Shown piece after piece: positions 7,901 through 15,696 of a stretch of 48,893 bases of DNA; the first letter of the stretch is position 1; every line of letters starts with the position of its first letter. Source of the stretch: Pseudomonadota bacterium (GTDB lineage Bacteria > Myxococcota_A > Polyangia > Polyangiales > JAFGIB01); NCBI GenBank assembly GCA_017881185.1, contig JADGRE010000015.1:1-48893 (forward strand). The letters are read 5' to 3'. Made by a program: the position numbers and the translations under genes. Below the pieces are notes generated by a model. That model was not told the DNA's origin. It was given only the letters and a program-made list of their open reading frames with translations, and ran no database searches.

Positions 7901-9581
7901 GCGTCGTCTCCTGCCGCGGCGGCGCCGGGTACAGCACTTCCTTGAACGGGCCGAGGCCCAGCCGACGCACCACGTCGATGAAGCTGTCTTCAGACGAGCG
8001 GCGCAGCTTCAAGTAGGTCGAGAGCACCTTGTCGACGGCGTTCACGATCTCGGTGCGCGGGAAAGCGCGACCCAGGATCTCGCCGATGCTGGCATCGTGG
8101 CCCGGCGAGCCGCCGAGCATGAGCTGGTAGAATTCCTCACCCTGCTTGTCGATGCCGAGGATGCCGATGTTGCCCACGTGATGGTGTCCGCAGGCGTTGA
8201 TGCAACCGGAGATCTTCACGCTGATGTCGCCGAGATCGTTCTGGTAGTCGACATCCTCGAAACGCTGCATGATCTCCATGCCGACGGGGATCGACCGCGC
8301 GTTGGCGAGCGCGCAGTAGTCGAGGCCCGGGCACGCGATGATGTCCGTGAGCTTGTTGGCGTTCGCGGTGGCGAGGCCGAGCTTCTTCAGCTCCGCATGC
8401 AGCGCCGCCAGGTCGCTGACCTTCACGTCGGGCAGCACCAGGTTCTGCGTGTGCGTGACGCGTAGCTCGCCGAAGCCGAAGCGCTCGGACAGGTCGGCGA
8501 CGCGGTCCATCTGGTAGTCGGTGAGATCGCCGGGCGGCGTGTCTTTCTCTTTCACCGAGACCGTCACGGCCACATAACCCGGCTGCTTGTGCAAGGTGGT
8601 GTTGTTCTGCACGAAGCGACCGAGCTCGCGATCCTTGCCGAGCTTGAGCGACGAAAGCAGCGCATCGGCCGCAGCCAGCTTCTCGTACGCATGCGGCGCG
8701 AAGTCTTTCGCCACGCGCGTGATCTCTGCTTGCGTGAGCTGGAGCGGGCCGTCCTTGATGAGCGCCCACTCTTCTTCCACGCGAGCGCGGAACTCTTCCA
8801 CGCCCAGCGCGTGCACCAGGATCTTGATGCGTGCCTTGAAGAGGTTGTCGCGACGTCCAGACAGATTGTAGACGCGCAGCACCGCTTCCAAATACGAGAG
8901 CAGGTCTTGCGGCTGCACGAACTGCCCGATGACCGGCGCGATATGCGGCGTGCGACCCATGCCGCCACCGACCAGCACCTCGAAGCCGCGCTTGCCGGCC
9001 TCGTTCTGGACCAAGCGCACACCGATGTCGTGGAAGGCCACGGCGGCGCGATCTACACCCGGCGTGGCGCCCACGGCGATCTTGAACTTGCGCGGCAGCG
9101 CAGCGAACTCCGGGTGGAAGGTGGACCACTGGCGAATGAGCTCGGCCCATGGGCGAGGATCTTCCAGCTCGTCACGCGCGACGCCAGCGAAGTGATCCGA
9201 AGTCACGTTGCGCACGCAGTTGCCGCTGGTCTGGATGGCGTGCATCTGCACCGACGCGAGGTCGGCGAGGATCTTGGGCACGTCGTCGAGCTTGGGCCAG
9301 TTGTACTGCATGTTCTGACGCGTGGTCAGATGGCCGTAGCCCTTGTCGTAGGTGCGCGCGATGTGCGCGAGCATGCGTAGCTGCTTGGCGTTGAGCGTGC
9401 CGTAGGGAATGGCCACGCGCAGCATGTACGCGTGCAGCTGCATGTAGAGGCCGTTCTGCAGACGCAGCGGCTTGAACTCGAGCTCTTTGATCTCGCCGCA
9501 GAAGCGCCGCTCGACTTGGCCTTCGAACTGCTTGGCGCGCTCATCGACGATGCGCTGGTCGTATTCATCGTATTGGTACAT
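7887..9581 (-). CDS. cysI: nitrite/sulfite reductase (hemoprotein subunit)
   Basis: HLTTRQNMQYNW, CPGLDYCALANARS, ISGCINACGHHHVGNIGILG siroheme/4Fe-4S motifs. Confidence 0.94.
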   Translation of the reverse strand: MYQYDEYDQRIVDERAKQFEGQVERRFCGEIKELEFKPLRLQNGLYMQLHAYMLRVAIPYGTLNAKQLRMLAHIARTYDKGYGHLTTRQNMQYNWPKLDDVPKILADLASVQMHAIQTSGNCVRNVTSDHFAGVARDELEDPRPWAELIRQWSTFHPEFAALPRKFKIAVGATPGVDRAAVAFHDIGVRLVQNEAGKRGFEVLVGGGMGRTPHIAPVIGQFVQPQDLLSYLEAVLRVYNLSGRRDNLFKARIKILVHALGVEEFRARVEEEWALIKDGPLQLTQAEITRVAKDFAPHAYEKLAAADALLSSLKLGKDRELGRFVQNNTTLHKQPGYVAVTVSVKEKDTPPGDLTDYQMDRVADLSERFGFGELRVTHTQNLVLPDVKVSDLAALHAELKKLGLATANANKLTDIIACPGLDYCALANARSIPVGMEIMQRFEDVDYQNDLGDISVKISGCINACGHHHVGNIGILGIDKQGEEFYQLMLGGSPGHDASIGEILGRAFPRTEIVNAVDKVLSTYLKLRRSSEDSFIDVVRRLGLGPFKEVLYPAPPRQETTHANH

Positions 9582-9599
9582 GACAGCTCTCCCCCACTC

Positions 9600-9917
9600 T
9601 CAATGCGTTTGGATGCGCGGGTCAGGCCGTCGCACGCGGATGCTCGGACCCTGTGCGCGAATGCGCTCGCGCGCGCTGAGCGCGTCGAGACCGCCACCAT
9701 TCGGCAGCTCGGCCACCTCGACCACGTAAGGGTCGGCGATGAGTGCTTCCATGCCGAGCGCGACCTGGCGCATGGCCTCGGCATCTTCCTTAGTCGCGAA
9801 GCGAGCGGCTTCGTCGAGCACGCGCGTCACGCTCTTGTCCGAGCGCAAGTAGGCCACGGCACCTTCACTCGTGAAGTTCGCGGTGACGATCCATTGCAGC
9901 GGCTGGTTGGCAGGCAT
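9600..9917 (-). CDS. DUF2849 domain-containing protein
   Basis: MPANQPLQWIVTANFTSEGAVAYL..., small protein upstream of cysI in typical DUF2849-cysI-DUF934 order. Confidence 0.85.
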   Translation of the reverse strand: MPANQPLQWIVTANFTSEGAVAYLRSDKSVTRVLDEAARFATKEDAEAMRQVALGMEALIADPYVVEVAELPNGGGLDALSARERIRAQGPSIRVRRPDPRIQTH

Positions 9918-9950
9918 GGCGGGGACTTTGGTCCGCGACATGGGATAATG

Positions 9951-9990
9951 CAATGGCATTGTCTTTATCAATACGATAACCTCTGGCTAT
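9951..9990. promoter_or_regulatory. divergent promoter region with candidate LysR operator palindromes
   Basis: CAATGGCATTG (9951-9961), TATCAATACGATA (9966-9978), ATAACCTCTGGCTAT (9976-9990) between DUF2849/cysI and the lysR gene, in an AT-rich island. Confidence 0.55.
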
Positions 9991-10008
9991 TGTTACGCAG
10001 CTAACGCC

Positions 10009-10932
10009 ATGAATTTGAATCACTTACGAGCATTTTCCGAGGTCGCTCGGGCGGGCAACCTGACCCGAGCCGCCCAGGCGCTGCGCATCAGCCAGCCGGC
10101 GGTGTCCAAACAGCTGGCCGAGCTGGAGGCCGACCTGGGCGCCGATCTCTTCGACCGACTGCCCCGCGGGGTCCGGCTGACGGCGGCGGGTGAGGCGCTC
10201 TACGAGCACGCACAGCGCATCCTGAGCGCCGAGCAAGCCGCCGAGAGCGAGCTGCGCGAGCTGGGACAACTGCGGCGCGGTCGGCTTTCGATTGGCGCGA
10301 GCACCACGATTGGCAGCTACCTGGTGCCGACCTTGTTCGGCGAGCTGCACCGTGCGCACCCCAGGGTGGAGCTGCAGCTGCAGATTGCAAACACGGCAGT
10401 GATTCAAGCGGCGGTGCTCGACAACAGCCTGGACCTCGGGCTGACCGAGGGCTTCGTGGCTTCCGACGCGCTCGCGGTGGAGGTCGTGGCGCACGACGAG
10501 ATGGTGGCCATCGCGGCGCCGGGTCATCCCGCGCTGCGCGAGCCGGTGCTGCGCGCGCGCGATCTCACGCGCTTGCCGGTGCTGATGCGCGAACGCGGCT
10601 CGGGCACGCGCGACGTGGTCGAGGCGGCGCTCGCTGCGCTGGGCGTGCGCGTCGAACCGAGCATGGCGCTGGGCAGCACCGAGGCGCTGAAGAACGCGGT
10701 GTTGGAAGGCCTCGGCATCGCGATCGTGTCGCGCTTGACGGTGGAGCACGAGCTGAAGAGCGGGCGACTGCTGGAGGCGCGCATCTCTGACCTACGCATC
10801 CGCCGCGATTTGCACTTGGTCACGCTCAAGGGCAAGCGGCTCAATCGGCCGATGGTCGCGTTCATCGATCTGTTGCACCGGCGGCTGCGTGGACGCGATC
10901 CTGCGCCACCAGGTGGCGTGTATGCGATCTGA
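10009..10932 (+). CDS. LysR family transcriptional regulator, likely controlling the divergent sulfite reductase cluster
   Basis: MNLNHLRAFSEVARAGNLTRAAQALRISQPAVSKQLAELEADLGADLFDRLPRGVRLTAAGE wHTH and LysR substrate-binding domain. Confidence 0.95.
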   Translation: MNLNHLRAFSEVARAGNLTRAAQALRISQPAVSKQLAELEADLGADLFDRLPRGVRLTAAGEALYEHAQRILSAEQAAESELRELGQLRRGRLSIGASTTIGSYLVPTLFGELHRAHPRVELQLQIANTAVIQAAVLDNSLDLGLTEGFVASDALAVEVVAHDEMVAIAAPGHPALREPVLRARDLTRLPVLMRERGSGTRDVVEAALAALGVRVEPSMALGSTEALKNAVLEGLGIAIVSRLTVEHELKSGRLLEARISDLRIRRDLHLVTLKGKRLNRPMVAFIDLLHRRLRGRDPAPPGGVYAI

Positions 10933-11043
10933 GCGTGCGCGAACGCTGCTGACAGATTGTCACGACACGGCCGGACCGACGCGCCAGAATGTCGCCCACC
11001 TGCCCCGAAAAGCGTGCTAATCCGCGCCCCCGAGACTGGACCG

Positions 11044-12198
11044 ATGTTTGCATATCCCCAGGCCATGATGCGTACCCTCGCCCGGCTGCTGCTGCCCTTG
11101 TTTGCAGTGGCGGCCCTAGTCGCTGCCTCAGTCGCCGCCCGGCCCGCTGCGGCGCAAACCACGACGCCCACCACCCCAATGGTCGGCACCATCCCGGTCG
11201 TGCTGCTGAGCGTCGGCGGTGCGACCTACCACCTCAGCACGCTGTCGATTCCGCTCAACAAGGCGCAGTGCGACGCGGGCGCCAAGCTATCGTTTCAGCT
11301 GACGCTACCCGCCGGCGGTGCCAATCTGGGCTTCATTCAGGTCTGGCAAGGCAACAACTGCAACGCCGCCAACACCCGCACCACGACCACGAGCACGGTC
11401 ACCTGTCAGCTGCTGCAGACCTTCGTCACCAGCTCGACGGACACGCGCGTCACCTACAGCGTCGACCCCAAGGCCCTGTGCGCTTCCAGCGCCACCTGGC
11501 ACCTCTACTTCCTCGACACCGCCAGTGATGCTGCGAGCACCGACGAAATCGCCAAGTTCGGCCAGTACGATCTGAAGGTGGACATCGACCCACCGACGCC
11601 GCCCACCGGCGTGTCGGGCGGCAAGGGCGAGACCCAGATCCCCGTCAACTGGACTGCGCCGGCCGGTGACATCTACGGTTACACCGTCCTGTGGGACACC
11701 AACGTGACCGCAGGCGGCAGCGCGGGCACCCCGAGCATCGACGCCGGCGCGGCAAGCGACGACGGCGGCACGGCGGCGGCCTCGACGATCGGCGACGATC
11801 CGGGCTGCGTGTCGAGCAAGCTGCGTGGCGGCGTGGCCATCGACTTCAACCACTTGCCCGCCGGCGTCGGCCGCCTGGACATCAAGGAGAAGTCCACGAC
11901 CACGAGCCTGAGCGCGGACGAAATCGGCGCCAGCCTCAATAGCACCGTGGCCGTCGCAGTGGTCGCCCTCGACCTGGCCTACAACCCGAGCAAGCTGTCG
12001 AACGTCAGTTGCGTCCGGGTGGTGCACACCCTGGGCTTCTGGGACACGTACAAGGCGAACGGCGGGTCCGCGGACCAAGGCTGTGCGGTCTCGGCCGTGG
12101 GTCACCACGCTGGCGAGCGCAGCACGCCTGCATCGGCGTTCACCATCGTGGCAGCGCTGCTGGGCGTCAGCCTGCGCGCGCGGAGAAAGCGTTCATGA
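11044..12198 (+). CDS. secreted protein with MYXO-CTERM-like C-terminal tail (resembles the MXAN_2561 family)
   Basis: Signal peptide (RTLARLLLPLFAVAALVAASVAARPAAAQ), Fn3-like segment, Cys-containing tail with hydrophobic stretch and RARRKRS end; followed with ATGA overlap by a beta-barrel gene. Confidence 0.72.
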   Translation: MFAYPQAMMRTLARLLLPLFAVAALVAASVAARPAAAQTTTPTTPMVGTIPVVLLSVGGATYHLSTLSIPLNKAQCDAGAKLSFQLTLPAGGANLGFIQVWQGNNCNAANTRTTTTSTVTCQLLQTFVTSSTDTRVTYSVDPKALCASSATWHLYFLDTASDAASTDEIAKFGQYDLKVDIDPPTPPTGVSGGKGETQIPVNWTAPAGDIYGYTVLWDTNVTAGGSAGTPSIDAGAASDDGGTAAASTIGDDPGCVSSKLRGGVAIDFNHLPAGVGRLDIKEKSTTTSLSADEIGASLNSTVAVAVVALDLAYNPSKLSNVSCVRVVHTLGFWDTYKANGGSADQGCAVSAVGHHAGERSTPASAFTIVAALLGVSLRARRKRS

Positions 12199-12908
12199 AG
12201 CAGCTGGCCCGCTGGTGCAGCACACTGTCACTGGCTCTGGCGGCGCTGGCCGCTGCGGCGCCCGTGCACGCACAGAACGACGACCAACTCTTGCCCGCGA
12301 CGCACAGCTTCGTGTCGCCGGAGCGCGTGATCTTCGAATTCCGCGGCGGCCCCTACCGCCCCAACCTCGATGGCAACCCGAGCTTTCACAACCAGTTCGG
12401 TAGCGACACGGGGCCTCTGCTCGACATCGAGATCGACGCCATCGCGTACCGGCTGCCAAAGATCTTGTACCTGACGATCGGCGGCAGCGCCGGCCGTGTG
12501 GCCTACAGCGCTCACGCCTTCGACAACACCGGCGCACGCGTGAGCGAGAAGACAGCCTTCTCGATGATCCCGCTGGCCGCGCTCGGGACGCTGCGCTTCG
12601 ACGCACTGGCACGCAGGCTCGCGGTGCCCTTCATCCTCACCGGCAAGATCGGCTACGAGTGGGCGCACTGGTCGACCAGCACGGGCACGCGCGACGACGC
12701 CAGCGGTTGGAGCAAGGGCTTGGTCTACGGCGGCGAGATCGCACTCGACCTCGACACTTTCGAGCCCACTTCCGCGCGCCGCATGGACGACGAGTGGGGC
12801 ATCAACCACTCGTTCGTGGTGTTCGAGGTGTTCCACTTCGCCCCGAACGGCAAGTCGTTGCCCATCGGTGACACGGCGTGGCTCCTCGGCCTAGGCTTCG
12901 TGATCTGA
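12195..12908 (+). CDS. outer membrane beta-barrel protein (resembles the MXAN_2562 family)
   Basis: Signal peptide, RVIFEFRGGPYRPNLDG...FGSDTGPLLDIEIDAIAYRLPKILYLTIGGSAGRVAYSA, C-terminal barrel strand LLGLGFVI. Confidence 0.75.
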   Translation: MKQLARWCSTLSLALAALAAAAPVHAQNDDQLLPATHSFVSPERVIFEFRGGPYRPNLDGNPSFHNQFGSDTGPLLDIEIDAIAYRLPKILYLTIGGSAGRVAYSAHAFDNTGARVSEKTAFSMIPLAALGTLRFDALARRLAVPFILTGKIGYEWAHWSTSTGTRDDASGWSKGLVYGGEIALDLDTFEPTSARRMDDEWGINHSFVVFEVFHFAPNGKSLPIGDTAWLLGLGFVI

Positions 12909-12909
12909 G

Positions 12910-13743
12910 ATGGAACACGGCGTTCGGCTCACGCTGGCGTACGACGGAACAGAGTTTGCGGGCTTCCAGCGGCAACCCGATGCGCGGACCGTGCAGGCTG
13001 CGGTCGAGCATGCGGCGCAGGAGATCGCGCAGCATCCGGTGCGCTTGCATGGCTGCAGTCGCACCGATGCGGGCGTTCACGCCGAAGGTCAGATCGCGGC
13101 GTTCGCCACCACGCGTCAGCTGCCACCACGGCGCTGGCTGCTGGCACTCAACCGCTACTTGCCCGACGACGTCGCCGTGCAAGACGTGGCCGCCTGCGCG
13201 CCCGACTACAGGCCACGCTTCGACGCGCTCGAGAAGACCTATCGCTACCTGTTCTATCTCGGCTTCGCACGCGACCCGCTGCGCCGCCACCGCGCCTGGC
13301 ACCTGGGCCGCGACGCCCACGTGCGCGACGAGGAAGTGCTGACCTTCGCGCAGCTGCAACCCGACCTTGCGGCAATGCAACGCACCTGCGAGCTCCTGCA
13401 CGGCACGCACGACTTTCGCGCGTTCCGCTCGTCGGACGACGTGCGTGACAACAGCGTGCGCACGCTGTACCGCGTGCAGCTCGTGCCGAGCCATTCCGGC
13501 GACCCGCGTCTGCTCGCGCTCGAGGTCACGGGCTCGGCGTTCATGAAGCAGATGGTGCGCATCTTGGCCGGCGCGCTGATCGCCGTCGGCCGTGGCGCGC
13601 GGACACCCGAGCAGATCGCGGCGCGGCTGTCGCCCGATGCCGTGCGTGACGTGGGCTGCGAAACGGCACCCGCCGCAGGGCTCACGCTGGTTCGGGTGAA
13701 GCTGGGGCGGGTTCACGCGCAGGCATCGCACTCAGATCCATGA
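12910..13743 (+). CDS. truA: tRNA pseudouridine(38-40) synthase TruA
   Basis: RLTLAYDGTEFAGFQRQPDARTVQAAVE, GCSRTDAGVHAEGQIA catalytic motif. Confidence 0.97.
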   Translation: MEHGVRLTLAYDGTEFAGFQRQPDARTVQAAVEHAAQEIAQHPVRLHGCSRTDAGVHAEGQIAAFATTRQLPPRRWLLALNRYLPDDVAVQDVAACAPDYRPRFDALEKTYRYLFYLGFARDPLRRHRAWHLGRDAHVRDEEVLTFAQLQPDLAAMQRTCELLHGTHDFRAFRSSDDVRDNSVRTLYRVQLVPSHSGDPRLLALEVTGSAFMKQMVRILAGALIAVGRGARTPEQIAARLSPDAVRDVGCETAPAAGLTLVRVKLGRVHAQASHSDP

Positions 13744-14428
13744 GCCGGCCGCGTACCGTGGCGATCAGCGCCCTGAACTCGGAAGACTCGATCTCCGCCG
13801 GCGTCACAGGCGCACCGATGTGCACCTCGACCGTGGCCGGCCGAAACAGCAGGCTGTGCTTGGGGCTGACCAAGCGCGTGCCACGCACCCCCACGGGCAC
13901 GATGGACACACCGGCCGCCTTCGCGAGCCGGAAACCACCGCTCTTGAGCTCGCCGATGGTGTCGGAGTCGCCGCGGGTGCCCTCGGGGAAGATCAACACG
14001 GTCTTGCCCCCCTTCACCTGCGCGGCCGCGCCGTCGAGGGTCTGCATCGCGCGGTCGTGGCGCTGACGGTCGATGACCACGTGGCCGCCTGCATTGAGCG
14101 CTGCGTTCAAGAACGGCACGCGCTTCAGCTCGCTCTTGGCCAGAAAACCGGGAATGACGGGCAAAGCGATGAAGAGCACCACGATGTCGGCCCAACTCAA
14201 GTGGTTGGACATGACCACGTAGCTCTGGCTCGGATCCATGTGCTCGGCGCCAAACACCCGCAGCTCGACGCCCCAGAAGCGCGTGAGGCCGCGTGCCCAG
14301 TGCCGCTGCATGCGGCGGAAAAACTCGGGATCGCGCAGCACCAGCCCAACGCTGATGGCCATCGTCACCATGAACGCCGTCCACAGAGCCAGGAAGATCG
14401 TGTTGGCGACTGCCCGCAGTGTCGTCAC
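13682..14428 (-). CDS. plsC: lysophospholipid acyltransferase family protein (1-acylglycerol-3-phosphate acyltransferase-like)
   Basis: NHLSWAD (NHX4D) and FPEGTRGD motifs. Confidence 0.93.
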   Translation of the reverse strand: MTTLRAVANTIFLALWTAFMVTMAISVGLVLRDPEFFRRMQRHWARGLTRFWGVELRVFGAEHMDPSQSYVVMSNHLSWADIVVLFIALPVIPGFLAKSELKRVPFLNAALNAGGHVVIDRQRHDRAMQTLDGAAAQVKGGKTVLIFPEGTRGDSDTIGELKSGGFRLAKAAGVSIVPVGVRGTRLVSPKHSLLFRPATVEVHIGAPVTPAEIESSEFRALIATVRGRLMDLSAMPAREPAPASPEPA

Positions 14429-14505
14429 GCGGCGTACAAGCTATCACAAAAGCCCTGGGAGCCACCTGCCCGGCAGGCCCTACGGTGCTATTCTGAGCCA
14501 GGCAC

Positions 14506-15675
14506 GTGGCAGTCGTAGCGCACACGCACACGGCACCCGGCGGGGCACGGCGTAGCGCCGGCCGCTCCGTGGTTTCCCTGCATGTCGAGCGTTGGATGCG
14601 CCGCATGCTGGTCGTGCTGGCCATGCTCGTCGCCTCCGTGTTCGCGAGCGGCAGCGCGCACGCCGACCTCGGCAAGCAGCTGCCCAATGGCTACGTGAGC
14701 ACGCACATTGGCAAGGTGCAGTGGACCTACCCGGTGTCTGCAACGGCGGAGACGCGCGACTTGCAAGCGGCCGAGCCCGCAGCGTTCTCGCGCGTGGTTC
14801 ACGAGCTGGGCGTGGTCGTCGCGGCCGACCTCGACATTCGCATCGCGGTGAACCCAGCGCAGATGCAGAGCCTCGCGCCCGATGGCCTGCCACTGCCGGA
14901 CTACGCGGACGGCATCGCGTTTCCCGAACGCGGACTCATCTTGCTCACGCTGACCGAGCCGCAGACCTGGCTGCGGCCCAACATGAAGGCCGTGCTCACG
15001 CACGAGCTCTCGCACGTTGCGCTGTACCGCAGCACCGGCGGCGCCGCTGTGCCGCGCTGGTTCTCCGAGGGCGTCGCCCTGCATCAGGCCGGCGAGAGCG
15101 CGTTCAGCCGCCTGCACACGCTCTGGGAGGCCACCTTGCGCGGGCGGCTCATCCCGCTCGATCGCCTGGCCGCGTCGTTCCCGTCGCGCCACGGCGAGGT
15201 CGACCTGGCGTACGCGCAGAGCGCCGACTTCGTGGGCTTCATGCTGGGCGGCACCGATGAGCGCGCACGCTTCCGCGAGCTGCTGCGCGCGCTGGCCAGG
15301 GGCACCCCGTTCGCCGACGCCCTAACCCACGCGTACCACGTGCCGCTCGGCTACATGGAGCGGGACTGGCGCGCGACGCTCACGCAGCGCTTCGGACGCT
15401 GGCCGGCGCTCTTGATGGGGCTCACCTTCGTCTGGGTGCTGGGCGCGGTCTTGCTGGTGGCCGGCTACATCCGAACGCGCGGGCGGCACAAGGCCACGCT
15501 GCGGCGTTGGGCTATCGAGGAAGCTCCGCTGGCGCAGCCGCCTGCCGTGGTGCCACCACCGCTGCCGGTCACGCCCGCACAGTCGAACATCGACGAGTTC
15601 TTCGACAAGCGCGCCAAGGGCGATTCGGGCATCCCAACGGTGGTGCACGACGGCCAGAGTCACACGCTGCACTAG
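14506..15675 (+). CDS. secreted peptidase MA-like metalloprotease (HExxH-type)
   Basis: AVLTHELSHVALYRSTGGAAVPRWFSEGVAL zinc-metalloprotease signature; N-terminal signal, C-terminal TM. True start may be further in (MRRMLVVLAML). Confidence 0.87.
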   Translation: MAVVAHTHTAPGGARRSAGRSVVSLHVERWMRRMLVVLAMLVASVFASGSAHADLGKQLPNGYVSTHIGKVQWTYPVSATAETRDLQAAEPAAFSRVVHELGVVVAADLDIRIAVNPAQMQSLAPDGLPLPDYADGIAFPERGLILLTLTEPQTWLRPNMKAVLTHELSHVALYRSTGGAAVPRWFSEGVALHQAGESAFSRLHTLWEATLRGRLIPLDRLAASFPSRHGEVDLAYAQSADFVGFMLGGTDERARFRELLRALARGTPFADALTHAYHVPLGYMERDWRATLTQRFGRWPALLMGLTFVWVLGAVLLVAGYIRTRGRHKATLRRWAIEEAPLAQPPAVVPPPLPVTPAQSNIDEFFDKRAKGDSGIPTVVHDGQSHTLH

Positions 15676-15696
15676 CTCCGGTGTATCGTAGGCGCC

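Noticed and set aside
13682-13743. truA/plsC 62-bp convergent overlap as a possible annotation error
   Set aside because: Both stop codons and both C-termini look natural; short convergent overlaps are common in compact genomes.
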